Assembly (NCBI RefSeq): GCF_013523165.1
Contig: NZ_JAAMQI010000009.1
Coordinates: forward strand, 124,001-188,000
From: Pseudomonas entomophila
GTDB taxonomy: Bacteria; Pseudomonadota; Gammaproteobacteria; Pseudomonadales; Pseudomonadaceae
Length of the DNA stretch: 64,000 nt
Reading direction: 5' to 3'
Position 1 is the stretch's first letter; every line of letters starts with the position of its first letter. Shown here in pieces: positions 19,029-30,600 of this stretch. The translations under genes and the position numbers were made by a program. The notes under the pieces are model-generated. The model was given only the letters and a program-made list of their open reading frames with translations, did not search any database and was not told where the DNA came from.

Positions 19029-21803
19029 TCAAAAGTGTTCAATCAACAGGTTGACCGGAAACTCTGCCAGTACTGCGCTCAACATCAGCTCCCTTGATTG
19101 GCTGACCACATCCCCGGCAAAAAGTCCCTTGCAATTGGCAATGTCCAGCTCGAACGGCAGGATGACCCGCGTATCGCCCCAGTGCTGCTTGGTGACCCAT
19201 GGCGTCGTCGCGTCATCCAGCAGGGCGCTTGCCAGACGCGGCATGACCACGATCGCGCGCGCCCCGTCCCCCACCCGTGCGAAGGCCATGACGCGCTCGG
19301 CATGGCGGCCTTCCACCGTCAGCGGCACGTAGTCGCCGCGTGCAAACAGCTGAGGATGACGGCGCCGGCAGTCCAGCACCCGTGCGATCAGGGTCTGCTT
19401 GATGCGTCCGTCGCGCCAGTGCTCCAGCAGCGTAGGCAAGGGGGCCTGCTGCTCGAGCGACGCACGCCGGGCGGGGTAGTCCACCGGGCGGCGGTTGTCC
19501 GGGTCGACCAGAGTCAGGTCCCAGTATTCGTTGCCTTGGTACAGGTCCGGCACGCCGGGTACCGTCATGCGCAGCAGCGTCTGCACCAGGCCGTTCAAGG
19601 CCCCAGCGTTGTCGATCGAGTGCGCCGCCTGCGCGATGGCCTGGCGCAGGGACGATTGCCCGGCGTCGAGCAGCAAGGCATCGATGTAGGCCGCGCAGAC
19701 GCCTTCGTACGTGTCGTTCGCCGCGCTCCAGCTGCTGCGCAGTTTGGCTTCACGCAAGGCCTTCTGCTGCCACTGGCGCAGACGCTCGGCGTACTGCTCG
19801 AGGGCTGGCTGATCGTCGAGGGCCATGTCCAGGGGCCAGCTGGCCAGCAGGGTCTGGAACAACAGCATCTCGTCGCCAGGGCTGGGCGCGGGCCCATCGG
19901 CGAGGTCCTGACGCAACGGCGCCGCCAGCTCACGCCACTGCTCGACACACTGGGCGAACCACTCGCCACGCTCGCTCACCACGGCCAGGCGCGCGCGGCA
20001 GTCTTCGCCGCGCTTGTGGTCGTGGGTCGCCGTGGTCAACAGGTTGTCCGGGAAGTCGCGCAGGCGCCGTTGCGCCTCGTCATTGAAGTGGACAGGGTCG
20101 GCGCTGAAGATGTCCGCCTCGAAGCCCACATCGTTGCGCGACAGCAGCCGTGCCGAGCGATAGAACGCCGTGTCCTCGACCGCCTTGGCCGCGCTCGGCG
20201 CCGTCAGCTGCTGGAAGCGTACGCAGGCATGACGCAGGCGCTTGCGTGCACGGCCCGGTGGCAGGCTGCGCCACCGTTGCCCGCCCAGCCAGTGTTGCAG
20301 CTGGTCGAGCATGGGCCAGTCGTTCTCGCTCAGGTGTTCACGGGCCCCGGCCACGGCCTGCTGGAAGAACGGCTCATCTTCGGCCGGACGACCCAGCGCA
20401 TTGATGTAGGTGCGGTAGACCGGGTAGTGCTCGACCAGCGCCATCAGTGTGCGTCGGATGGCGCCCAGGGTCAGGTCGCGGGTCATCAGGTCATCGCGGG
20501 CCACGGCCAGCAAGGCTTGGGCAACCGATTCGAAATCGCCGGCCAGGGTGCCGTTGAGGACCAGGTTGCGGGCCTGGCGGACTTCTTCCTCGAAGGCCGG
20601 ACGCTCGCTGACCCGGTGCCACAGCTCGGTGAGCGGCGCTTCGCCGGCAGGGTCGTGCTGCAACAGCGACACCTGGTTCATGAATTCGTAGCCGGTGGTG
20701 CCATCCACTTGCCAGTCCTTGTGGACGTGCTCACCGCTGCCCAGGATCTTCTCGACGTAGATCGGGAAGTGATCCAGCGCCGCCTCGGCCGGGCGCGCCG
20801 CCAACAGGCCCTCGACGCGACGGCGCAGCTTGCGGCAATAACCTCGGGGGTCGGCCAGACCGTCGATATGGTCGATTCGCAGACCGTCCACCAGCCCACG
20901 TTCGATCAGTTCGAACAGCTTGGCATGGGTCGCCTCGAACACTGTCGAGCGCTCGACCCGCAAACCCCCCAGCTCGTTGATGTCGAAGAACCGCCGCCAG
21001 TTGATGTCGTCGGCTGCCGTGCGCCAGCTGGCCAGGCGATAGGTCTGGCGCTCCAGCAAGGCGTGCAGGCGCTGGAAGCCAGGCTCGGTGCGGCTGTCGA
21101 AGGCGGCCAAGGCATCGTCGAGCCTGGCGCCGCCGCGGACTGCATCGGCCAACGCCTGATGCAAGGGCGCTGCCTCGGCCAGAGGGTCCGTGCTGTCACG
21201 CAGCGCCGCGAACCGTTCACCCAGGGCTTGCAGTTCGGCTGACGCGCCATGGCCCAGCACGCGACCGTAGTCCAGCGGGCAGATCGGGAAGCGGTGTTCG
21301 TAATGCTCGATTTCCAATACGCCGTGCTTGGCATCGAAGGTCAGTGGAATCTCGCCGTCCTGCAAGGCCTTGCCGTAGTCGTTACCGAGGAAGGGCAGCA
21401 GCAGCTGGCCTTCCATCAAAGGGTCGCTGGAGTGCCACTGGATGTCGAAGAATTCCGCATAAGGGCTGCGTCGCCCCCAGGCCAGCAGGCTTTGCCACCA
21501 GGGGTTGTCGGCACCGCCCACGGCCATGTGGTTGGACACGGTGTCGAGCAGCAGGCCCATGTCATGTTCGCGCAGGGCAGCCACCAGACGCTCCAGGGCA
21601 GCTTCGCCCCCCAGCTCCGGGTTCACCCGGGTCGGGTCCACCACGTCGTAGCCATGCCGGGAGCCGGCGCGCGCGGTGAGGATCGGCGAGGCATAGACGT
21701 GACTGATGCCCAGGCGCGCGAAGTAGGGCACCAGGGGGGTGGCATCGTCGAGGGTGAAGTCACTGTGCAGTTGCAGGCGGATGGTCGCGGTCAGAGGCTT
21801 CAC
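19029..21803 (-). CDS. treY: Maltooligosyl trehalose synthase TreY
   Basis: This 924-residue GH13 enzyme turns the reducing-end alpha-1,4 bond of a maltodextrin into an alpha,alpha-1,1 bond, making maltooligosyl-trehalose. Family features: start ATIRLQLHSDFTLDDATPLV, ARLGISHVYASPILTARAGS, DTVSNHMAVGGADNPWWQSL, the nucleophile region GLRIDHIDGLADPRGYCRKL and late VPGVPDLYQGNEYWDLTLVD. The start overlaps malQ by four bases (ATGA), implying coupled translation. Its product is the substrate of TreZ, encoded two genes upstream in the same operon. Confidence 0.96.
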   Translation of the reverse strand: MKPLTATIRLQLHSDFTLDDATPLVPYFARLGISHVYASPILTARAGSRHGYDVVDPTRVNPELGGEAALERLVAALREHDMGLLLDTVSNHMAVGGADNPWWQSLLAWGRRSPYAEFFDIQWHSSDPLMEGQLLLPFLGNDYGKALQDGEIPLTFDAKHGVLEIEHYEHRFPICPLDYGRVLGHGASAELQALGERFAALRDSTDPLAEAAPLHQALADAVRGGARLDDALAAFDSRTEPGFQRLHALLERQTYRLASWRTAADDINWRRFFDINELGGLRVERSTVFEATHAKLFELIERGLVDGLRIDHIDGLADPRGYCRKLRRRVEGLLAARPAEAALDHFPIYVEKILGSGEHVHKDWQVDGTTGYEFMNQVSLLQHDPAGEAPLTELWHRVSERPAFEEEVRQARNLVLNGTLAGDFESVAQALLAVARDDLMTRDLTLGAIRRTLMALVEHYPVYRTYINALGRPAEDEPFFQQAVAGAREHLSENDWPMLDQLQHWLGGQRWRSLPPGRARKRLRHACVRFQQLTAPSAAKAVEDTAFYRSARLLSRNDVGFEADIFSADPVHFNDEAQRRLRDFPDNLLTTATHDHKRGEDCRARLAVVSERGEWFAQCVEQWRELAAPLRQDLADGPAPSPGDEMLLFQTLLASWPLDMALDDQPALEQYAERLRQWQQKALREAKLRSSWSAANDTYEGVCAAYIDALLLDAGQSSLRQAIAQAAHSIDNAGALNGLVQTLLRMTVPGVPDLYQGNEYWDLTLVDPDNRRPVDYPARRASLEQQAPLPTLLEHWRDGRIKQTLIARVLDCRRRHPQLFARGDYVPLTVEGRHAERVMAFARVGDGARAIVVMPRLASALLDDATTPWVTKQHWGDTRVILPFELDIANCKGLFAGDVVSQSRELMLSAVLAEFPVNLLIEHF

Positions 21804-23887
21804 TGGTCGCGCTCCCAGGCTTGTTCACGGGACTGGGCGATGATCTCGAGACGACGCGCCGCATGGGGATCGTCCAGCACCTCGCTGACCTTGGCATCGA
21901 AACGTCGACGCCAGTTCGGGTGGCCCTCGGTGGTGCCGGGCAGGTTGGGTTGCTCTTCGTTGCCCAGCAGGTCTTCCAGGGGAAGCAAGACCAGCGGTGC
22001 CTGGGTATGGCCGATGTAGCGAATGGCGGCGTCGATCATGGTGTCGTTGTCCTGAAGGGGGCCATATTCACGTTCAAGGCTGCTGTGCAGACCTGTCAGT
22101 TCGACCTGCCGCGAGGCCCGCCATTCCTTTTCTTTCGCTTCATCGATCAAGCCCAGTTCTTTCTGCCAGTCGATGTCGCGGCCCTGAAGCCAGCCGGCCA
22201 TCGTCGGCAGGTCATGGGTGCCGGTGGTGGCCAGTGCATCGTCGGGCCATTGCTCGATGGGCAGGAAGCGCCCTGGAGGGTCTTGCTCGAACTGCAACAC
22301 CCGCATGCCCAGTATGGCTTTCTCGGCCAGGTCCTCGCGCAGGCCCTCGGGCACCGTGCCCAGGTCTTCGCCCAGCACGATCGCCTTGTGCCTGTGCGAC
22401 TCCAGTGCCAGCAGCCGCAACATGTCCTGCACGGGCAATTCGACGTAGGCGCCTTCGTGGGGCTTCGACCCTCCAGGGATCAGCCACAACCGGCGCAGGC
22501 CCATCACATGGTCGATGCGCAGGCCGCCGGCATGCCGGAAGTTGGCCTGGAGCATTTCGATGAACGCGCGGAAACCGTTGCGCTTGAGGCCATCGGGCGA
22601 AAAGGCGCTGATGCCCCAGTCCTGCCCGGTACGATTGAGGATGTCAGGTGGCGCGCCCACGGTGAGGTCTGCCAGCAACTCGTCCTGGCGGCTCCAGGCC
22701 TGGCTGCCACCGCCATCGGCTCCGACGGCCAGGTCGGCGATCAGGCCGACGGCCATCTTCCCTTCGCAGGCGACCTGCTGCACACGCTGCAGGCTGCGTT
22801 CGGTCAACCATTGACAGAAGGCATGGAAGTCCAGCTCCTGGGGTTGCTCTGAGGTCACCTTTTCGACCGCAGGGCCGGCAGGGTCCTGCCACTCGGCTGG
22901 CCATCGACGCCAGTCGGCGCCGTGGCCTTGCGCCATGGCATGGGCCTGCAGCACCTCGAAGCGACAGTGCAGCTCGAGGGCTTGCCCGGCCTCCTGACGA
23001 AACGCCTCGAAATCCTGGCGCAGGCCACGCTTGTCTACGTCCTGCCCCTGTGCCTGCTCGCTGATGAAGTCCTTGTGCAGCGCTCTCAATACCTGCAGGC
23101 GGGCTTCGGCAGCGGCGGGCCAGTCGACGAGCGATTCGGTTTCCAGGGTGCGCAGGGTAGAACTCAGGCCGCAGCTCTCGATGGCGGTCTGCACCGCGTG
23201 CTCGCCCAGCAGCAGGGCCGGGCTGGCATACAACGTATTGAGCAGCAGGCGGCTGGACGGCGAGTAGGGGCTGAAATGACGTTGTTCGGCCGTGGACAAG
23301 GCATGGATGGGGCTGATGGCCACGGCATCTGCACCGCGCTCGGCGGCACTGCGCACCAGGTGCTCCAGCGCCTGGCAATCACCGTAACCACACCCGTTTT
23401 CGCGACGCAGGCTGTAGAGCTGCACCGCGATGCCCCAGCAGCGTGGCGGCGGTTCCACCGCATCCTGCAGGCCGTAGCACCGCACCGGGGCCACGGCCAG
23501 GGTCAGGGCGTGCTGCTCGACGCTGAGCTGGTGGTAGCCCACCGGCAGGTCGAGCGAGACGTGGCCTCGGGCATCGGTGCTGGCGTCGTGCACGATGCCG
23601 TCTTCACGTTCGATGCGCACGGGCAGGTCCGCGAAGGCGTGGCCCAGCGCAATCGACTCGCCTTCGGTCACGGTCATCAACGGGGGAAGTGCATGCGTCC
23701 GTGCGTGCTCGTCCAGGGCCCGGAGGCTGGCGTCGACGGCCGCGTCGTCGTCCGCCGCATGGCCCAGGCCGGCGAGGACCTTGCGCAGCACGTCATCGCT
23801 CACTTGCTGGGGCTTGCCGTTCGCATCGGTCCAGTCGCGGGCGATGCCGGCGCGTTCGGCCAGGTCGTGCAGAGGTTGGTGGCTCAT
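21800..23887 (-). CDS. malQ: 4-alpha-glucanotransferase (amylomaltase) MalQ
   Basis: This 695-residue GH77 enzyme transfers maltodextrin segments between chains and releases glucose. It is recognisable from AVQLYSLRRENGCGYGDCQA, SPYSPSSRLLLNTLYASPAL, the nucleophile segment GGLRIDHVMGLRRLWLIPGG, the acid/base segment VLGEDLGTVPEGLREDL and the ending TGTHDLPTMAGWLQGRDI. It has an N-terminal extension of about 140 residues like E. coli MalQ. It overlaps treZ by four bases upstream and treY by four downstream. In this operon it would adjust chain length of maltodextrins for TreY. Confidence 0.96.
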   Translation of the reverse strand: MSHQPLHDLAERAGIARDWTDANGKPQQVSDDVLRKVLAGLGHAADDDAAVDASLRALDEHARTHALPPLMTVTEGESIALGHAFADLPVRIEREDGIVHDASTDARGHVSLDLPVGYHQLSVEQHALTLAVAPVRCYGLQDAVEPPPRCWGIAVQLYSLRRENGCGYGDCQALEHLVRSAAERGADAVAISPIHALSTAEQRHFSPYSPSSRLLLNTLYASPALLLGEHAVQTAIESCGLSSTLRTLETESLVDWPAAAEARLQVLRALHKDFISEQAQGQDVDKRGLRQDFEAFRQEAGQALELHCRFEVLQAHAMAQGHGADWRRWPAEWQDPAGPAVEKVTSEQPQELDFHAFCQWLTERSLQRVQQVACEGKMAVGLIADLAVGADGGGSQAWSRQDELLADLTVGAPPDILNRTGQDWGISAFSPDGLKRNGFRAFIEMLQANFRHAGGLRIDHVMGLRRLWLIPGGSKPHEGAYVELPVQDMLRLLALESHRHKAIVLGEDLGTVPEGLREDLAEKAILGMRVLQFEQDPPGRFLPIEQWPDDALATTGTHDLPTMAGWLQGRDIDWQKELGLIDEAKEKEWRASRQVELTGLHSSLEREYGPLQDNDTMIDAAIRYIGHTQAPLVLLPLEDLLGNEEQPNLPGTTEGHPNWRRRFDAKVSEVLDDPHAARRLEIIAQSREQAWERDQ

Positions 23888-25641
23888 ACGCTGCCCTCGT
23901 CAGCCGGCATCAGGCTGACGATGCAGCTGGCAGGGGCCAACTGACCGGCCTGGGTATTGGTGCGCGAGCTGTCGTACAGCCAGAAGGCGGCATCAGGCAC
24001 GTCGACCGTGCACGGCGTCTCGCCCAGGTTGAGGTCGATACGCAACAGGTCACCGTTTTCCAACCGCCACCGTGCGCTCAGGGCCTTGTCGTCGAGCACC
24101 TCCACACTCTCGGACCGGATGCCCGGCAGTGACGGCACCACGTGCTTGCGCCGCAGCTCCAGCAGCGTGCGGTACAGCGCCTGCCATTCTTCGGCAGCCG
24201 GCGTATCGATCAGGGGGCGAGAGGCCTCGAAGGTCTTCGGGCTGTTGGGGTCGGGGATCTGTTCGCGGTCCTCGGAGGATTCGAAGGCGGCGAAGCCCTT
24301 GAACTCCGCCCGACGGCCTTCGCGCACGGCATCGGCCAGTTCGTCGTGATGGTCGGTGAAGAACAGGAACGGGCTGCGGCTGCCTTGCTCGTCCCCCATG
24401 AACAGCAACGGGATCATCGGCGACAGCAACAGCAAGGTGGTGGCCGCGCGCAGGGCCTCGGGCGAGCAGAGACGGGTCAGACGCTCGCCCAGGGCGCGGT
24501 TGCCGACCTGGTCATGGTTCTGCAGGAACAGGACGAAGGCACTGGGGGGCAGGTGGCCGCTCGGCTCGCCGCGCGCCTTGCCGTGACGGTTTTCATGGCC
24601 CTGGAAGACGAAACCTTCAGCCAGGCAGCGCGCCAGCTTCTGGATCGGCTGATCCTCGTAATCCTGGTAGTAACCTTCGGTCTCGCCGGTGAGCAGCACG
24701 TGCAGGGCGTTGTGGCCGTCGTCGTTCCATTGGGCGTCGAACCCTTCTTCGAGCAGAAACGCCTGGTTGTGTTCGTTCTCCAGCACCAGCCAGACCTTGC
24801 GGCCCGGCTCGACGGCAGCGCGTACCCGGCGGGCCAGTTCCTTGAGGAAGTCCGGGTTGTCGATGGCGTGCGCCGCGTCCAGGCGCAGGCCGTCGAAGCG
24901 GTATTCGCAGATCCACATCAAGGCGTTCTGGATGAAGAACTCACGCACTTCAGGCCGCTTGAAGTCGATGCTGGCGCCCCATGGCGTCTGCTTGCCGTCG
25001 TCGAAGAAATCGTCGGCGTAGCTGTGCAGGTAGTTGCCGTCAGGGCCGAAGTGGTTGTAGACCACATCGAGCATGACCGACAGCCCCAGGCCATGGGCCT
25101 GATCGACCAGGCGCGCCAGCTCTTCGGGTTTGCCATAACTGTTTTGCGGGGCGAACGGCAGGACGCCGTCGTACCCCCAGTTGCGCTTGCCGGGGAACTG
25201 CGCCACCGGCATCAGTTCGATGGCGGTGATGCCCAGTTCGGCCAGGCGAGGGAGCTGCGCGGCGACGCCGGCGTAACCGCCATGCACGCCGACGTGCTGT
25301 TCGTGAATCACCGCTTCCTGCCAGGGCCGTCCGGTCCAGGCAGCATGCTGCCATTCGAAAGCGCCCGTATCGACGGCCTGGCTGGGCCCGTGCACGCCTT
25401 CGGGTTGGTACCGTGACGCCGGATCGGGGACCTCTTGGGTCTCGCCTTGGTCGTTGGTGAAACGGTAGAGGTAATGATCGCCTGGCTGGCAGTCGACTTC
25501 ACCGATGAACCAGCCATCTGCCTCGGGCTGCAGTGCGAACACTCGCTGCCCGATGACTACGCTCACGTCACGCGCGTTCGGCGCCCAGAGGGCGAAGCGC
25601 GCCGACGTGGCGTCCAAGAAATGTACGCCATGCCTGTGCAT
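23884..25641 (-). CDS. treZ: Malto-oligosyltrehalose trehalohydrolase TreZ
   Basis: The 585-residue GH13 enzyme cuts maltooligosyl-trehalose to free trehalose and a shortened dextrin. It starts with an early-set beta domain (DATSARFALWAPNARDVSVV), followed by the barrel: IELMPVAQFPGKRNWGYDGV, DVVYNHFGPDGNYLHSYADD, nucleophile region FDGLRLDAAHAIDNPDFLKE, acid/base ENEHNQAFLL and FLQNHDQVGNRALGERL. It lies 15 bases after glgA and overlaps malQ by four bases. With TreY it completes the route from glycogen or maltodextrin to trehalose, an osmoprotectant. Confidence 0.96.
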   Translation of the reverse strand: MHRHGVHFLDATSARFALWAPNARDVSVVIGQRVFALQPEADGWFIGEVDCQPGDHYLYRFTNDQGETQEVPDPASRYQPEGVHGPSQAVDTGAFEWQHAAWTGRPWQEAVIHEQHVGVHGGYAGVAAQLPRLAELGITAIELMPVAQFPGKRNWGYDGVLPFAPQNSYGKPEELARLVDQAHGLGLSVMLDVVYNHFGPDGNYLHSYADDFFDDGKQTPWGASIDFKRPEVREFFIQNALMWICEYRFDGLRLDAAHAIDNPDFLKELARRVRAAVEPGRKVWLVLENEHNQAFLLEEGFDAQWNDDGHNALHVLLTGETEGYYQDYEDQPIQKLARCLAEGFVFQGHENRHGKARGEPSGHLPPSAFVLFLQNHDQVGNRALGERLTRLCSPEALRAATTLLLLSPMIPLLFMGDEQGSRSPFLFFTDHHDELADAVREGRRAEFKGFAAFESSEDREQIPDPNSPKTFEASRPLIDTPAAEEWQALYRTLLELRRKHVVPSLPGIRSESVEVLDDKALSARWRLENGDLLRIDLNLGETPCTVDVPDAAFWLYDSSRTNTQAGQLAPASCIVSLMPADEGSV

Positions 25642-25656
25642 CTTCGACTCCTCGAC

Positions 25657-27216
25657 TCAGTAGTGAGCGGCCTGCGTCTGGCAGACCAGTTCTTCGTATA
25701 GACGGGCGTAGGGTTCGACCGCCTGGCACCAGTTGAACGGCTGTGTCATCGACAGGCAGCGCATGGCATTGAGCAGGTCTTTCTTCTCGTAGACATAGAA
25801 AGCACGGCCCAGGGCCTCGCGATAGCTGTCAGCAGTGGATTCGTCGAACAGGAAGCCCGTGACGCCATCCTCGATGGTGTCGGCCAGGCCGCCGGTGTTG
25901 CGCGCGACCGGCAGAGAGCCGAAGCGCTGCGCGTACATCTGGCTCAGGCCGCACGGCTCGTAGCGCGACGGCATCAGCAGGAAGTCGCTGCCGGCGAACA
26001 TGCGCCGTGCATCGGTCTCATTGAAGCCGATGCGCACACCGATGCGACCGGGGTGACGCTTGGCCAGCTCGCGCATGGCCTGTTCTTCCTCGGGCTCGCC
26101 GCGACCGATAATCGCGATCTGACCGCCTTGCTCGACGATGTAGTCGGCCACGGCCAGGGTCAGGTCCAGGCCCTTCTGATAGACCAGGCGCGAGACCACG
26201 GCGAACAGCGGGCCGTCGCAGGCATCGAGCTGGAACAGGGCGCGGACCTCGTCGGCGTTGCGCGCCTTGCCTTCCCAGTCGTTGATGCTGAAGTTGTGCT
26301 GCAGGTGAGTGTCGGTGGCCGCATCCCAGCTTTCATCGATGCCGTTGGGGATGCCGCCCAGCAGGCCCATTTCGGCCTTGCTGGCCAGGAAGCCGTCCAG
26401 CCCGCAGCCGAAGGCCGGGGTGGTGATCTCGCGGGCGTAGGTCGCGCTGACCGTGGTGATGTGGCTGGAGTACGCCAGGCCGGCCTTCAGGTAGGACAGC
26501 TTGCCGTAGAACTCCATGCCTTCCTGTTGCAACGCATGGTCAGGGATCCCCAGCTCCGGGCAGCTGCCCAGGCTGTAGACACCCTGATAGGCCAGGTTGT
26601 GGATGGTGAACAGGGTCGGCACGTTCACACCACGCCAGTGCATGTAGGCAGGCGCCAGGCCAGTCGGCCAGTCGTGGGCGTGCACCAGTTCCGGACGCCA
26701 GTGGGTCATGCCTTCGCCAGCGGCCATCTCGGCTGCAGCCAGGCTCAGGCGAGCGAAGCGGATGTGATTGTCGGCCCAGTCGCGGCCCTCGTTGTCGCCG
26801 TAGGGGGTGCCTTCGCGCTCGTACAGTTCGGGGCAGATCAGCACGTAGATGACCAGCCCGTCAGGCAGGTCCATGCGGCCAATCTTGCAGGGCGGCAGGG
26901 CGGCATGGCCACCCAGCTGGCCCACGATGTGAATGGGGTTGTTGCTGTTCATCACCTGAGGGTAACCAGGGATGAGGATGCGCACGTCATGCAGGTGACT
27001 CAGCGCACGCGGCAATGCCGCGGACACGTCGCCCAGACCGCCGGTCTTCACCAAGTCGGCGATCTCCGAAGTGACGAAGAGAACTTTGCGTTTGTTCGGG
27101 TTGTGCTGGCGCTGGGCGCCGGGTGCCTTGGCTGTCGTCACGATGTCCTTGCGCGGCACTTCGTGAGGGTCCTGGGTGAAAGTGATTACATTGGGTTCGA
27201 CAGCGGCACTGATCAT
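25657..27216 (-). CDS. glgA: Glycogen synthase GlgA
   Basis: The GT5 enzyme of 519 residues adds glucose from ADP-glucose to growing alpha-1,4 glucan. After an unconserved N-terminal segment of about 45 residues comes KRKVLFVTSEIADLVKTGGL with the KTGGL ADP-glucose motif, then VHAHDWPTGLAPAYMHWRGV, and C-terminal FAVVSRLVYQKGLDLTLAV and MPSRYEPCGLSQMYAQRFGS. I chose the ATG at 27216 because GGAGAGAA precedes it; the frame is open further upstream but without conserved residues. It is the first gene of the operon with treZ, malQ, treY and the DUF2934 gene. Confidence 0.96.
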   Translation of the reverse strand: MISAAVEPNVITFTQDPHEVPRKDIVTTAKAPGAQRQHNPNKRKVLFVTSEIADLVKTGGLGDVSAALPRALSHLHDVRILIPGYPQVMNSNNPIHIVGQLGGHAALPPCKIGRMDLPDGLVIYVLICPELYEREGTPYGDNEGRDWADNHIRFARLSLAAAEMAAGEGMTHWRPELVHAHDWPTGLAPAYMHWRGVNVPTLFTIHNLAYQGVYSLGSCPELGIPDHALQQEGMEFYGKLSYLKAGLAYSSHITTVSATYAREITTPAFGCGLDGFLASKAEMGLLGGIPNGIDESWDAATDTHLQHNFSINDWEGKARNADEVRALFQLDACDGPLFAVVSRLVYQKGLDLTLAVADYIVEQGGQIAIIGRGEPEEEQAMRELAKRHPGRIGVRIGFNETDARRMFAGSDFLLMPSRYEPCGLSQMYAQRFGSLPVARNTGGLADTIEDGVTGFLFDESTADSYREALGRAFYVYEKKDLLNAMRCLSMTQPFNWCQAVEPYARLYEELVCQTQAAHY

Positions 27217-28102
27217 ACTTCTCTCCGTCCCTAAACGAGTGCCTTGCACCCGCGGCGTTGTCTCAAGCGTTGGTCTCTCTGAATGCGTGCTTACGTGTTG
27301 CAATCCATGCCCCGGTGAACGACTCACAGACACGGCACAGTGCGGCGATCCAGCCGCCAGGCGCTTGGTCTGTTCAGGGGTGGGTAGGCTCGGTCAAGGG
27401 AATGCCTTTTTCCGTAGCGTACTTAGGTGCTGACCTGTGCCGATCTCGGAAAGTTCGACTTGTTTTCGTCATAAATTCCAAGTGGTTCAAGGCCAACCCT
27501 CCGAGTGTAGGAGACAACGTGACAAAGGTGTGACCCGTCGGTCACTTTTTGCGATTAGTCTACTGTTTCAGTTTTGTAACAAGTCGTCTTGTGGTCCTGT
27601 CAAAGGGCCTGTCAGGCACCGTTTTGAACGTGGACGCCTGGAGGCGTGCAACTCTTGTGCCTTGTGAGCTGTGTCCAGGCCGGCGCCCCGGCAGGAGCCG
27701 CTTCCCAGCCGTGACCTGATGGCGCAGACAGGTACGATCTCCTGTGAGCGGCCCCAGCCGGGGCGCCGGACCGGCCGCGATTGGGCCCAACAGGCCCATG
27801 AAATCAGCTCCCTCCTTGTTTCAGGTAAACCTGCCTTGGCCAGCGACCTGCTCGTCAGCACGCGAAGCCTCAAGACCCAACGTCTTCACATGACCGTTCA
27901 TGGTGCCCTCCACCCGCACACGTGCTCCAGCCTGGGGCAGCAGATGCCTGCCTGCTTCACCCATCGGCTCGCAGCGAGTGGTTGGAACCATTCCACAGGA
28001 ATCTCGCTGACCCTCCCAGGCAGATGCTGAACCCTGAGCCACCGCGCTGGACTAACCTGAAACGGCACATGTCCTGCCATTCGCCCTGAAAAGGAGCCAT
28101 AC
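27217..28102. other. 886-base intergenic region between glgA and gnd
   Basis: No convincing gene is seen in this spacer between two divergent metabolic arms. It must hold both promoters. It contains a GC-rich inverted repeat at 27680-27769 (listed separately) and an AT-richer stretch at about 27430-27600. Near 27900 the minus strand carries the short phrase GARVRVEGTMNGHVKTLGLE, which resembles an OB-like fragment but has no credible start or family match. Confidence 0.6.
27680..27769. repeat. REP-like inverted repeat pair
   Basis: CCGGCGCCCCGGC at 27680-27692 and its exact reverse complement at 27757-27769 flank 64 bases that themselves contain AGCCGCTTCCCAGCC and GAGCGGCCCCAGCC, related to each other in inverted orientation. 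This has the architecture of the paired palindromic elements (BIMEs) scattered through pseudomonad intergenic regions. The subfamily differs from the pairs beside topB. Confidence 0.6.
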
Positions 28103-29079
28103 ATGCAACTGGGAATCGTCGGGTTGGGCCGCATGGGCGGCAACATCGCAAGGCGCCTGATGCGCGCCGGTCACACCACGGTGGTCCACGACCGCAACAA
28201 CGAGGCGGTCAGTACCTTGGTGCAGGAGGGCAGCACCGGTGCCCACGATCTGGAAGCACTGGTCAAGGCGCTCGATACGCCACGGGCGGTCTGGGTAATG
28301 CTGCCCGCCGGCGAGCCCACGGAACAGACCATCCAGAAGCTGGCCGAACTGCTCGAGCCGGGTGATGCGGTCATCGACGGGGGCAACACCTTCTACAAGG
28401 ATGACGTGCGCCGCGCTGCTGCGCTCGCCGAGCGTGGCCTGCACTACCTGGACGTCGGCACCTCGGGGGGCGTGTGGGGCCTGGATCGAGGCTACTGCAT
28501 GATGATCGGGGGCCAGAAGGACGCGTTCGAGCGCCTGGAGCCCCTGTTCAAGGCGCTGGCCCCGGGCGTCGGCAACATCCCGCGCACCCTGGGGCGCGAA
28601 GGCGAACCGGGCCGTGCCGAGCACGGCTACATCCATGCCGGCCCGCCTGGCGCCGGGCACTACGTGAAGATGGTGCACAACGGCATCGAGTACGGCTTGA
28701 TGCAGGCCTATGCCGAAGGCTTCGACCTGCTGCGCAGCAAAGGCGGCGAGCACCTGGCTCCGGAGCAGCGCTTCGACCTGGACATGGGCGAGATCGCCGA
28801 AGTCTGGCGGCGCGGCAGCGTGGTCAGTTCATGGCTGCTCGACCTGACGGCCGATGCCCTGGTGGCCGATCCTCAGCTGGCGCACTTCAGCGGCGCGGTC
28901 GGTGACAGCGGCGAAGGGCGCTGGACCATCGATGCTGCCGTCGAACAGGCCGTGCCGGTGCCTGTCCTGTCCAGCGCACTGTTCGCCCGGTTCCGCTCGC
29001 GTCAGCAGCAGGGCACCTATGGCGACAAGCTGCTGTCGGCCATGCGCCTGGGCTTCGGCGGCCATGTCGAGAAGCCCGA

Positions 29080-29083
<4 letters not shown>
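28103..29083 (+). CDS. gnd: 6-phosphogluconate dehydrogenase, short (NAD-type) form
   Basis: This 326-residue decarboxylating dehydrogenase converts 6-phosphogluconate to ribulose 5-phosphate. The Rossmann motif is GIVGLGRMG (Gly7, 9, 12); strand 2 ends HDRNNE, where an acidic residue in place of the NADP-binding NRT motif suggests NAD preference. Substrate-binding [29 protein letters not shown] and the catalytic [15 protein letters not shown] are present. At about 330 residues it is the short form, unlike the 470-residue E. coli enzyme. AAAAGGAG precedes the ATG; the stop overlaps zwf by four bases. Confidence 0.93.
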
Positions 29084-30579
<1,496 letters not shown>

Positions 30580-30600
30580 GTGACCTTTTCTGGAGAAGAC

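Noticed and set aside
27560..27600. HexR-like site (TTGTAACAA) upstream of gnd-zwf
   Set aside because: The spacing between TTGT and ACAA is wrong for the HexR consensus.
27820..28042. Short minus-strand frame in the glgA-gnd spacer
   Set aside because: A phrase resembling an OB fold occurs, but there is no ribosome site or family match, and it would run into the gnd promoter.
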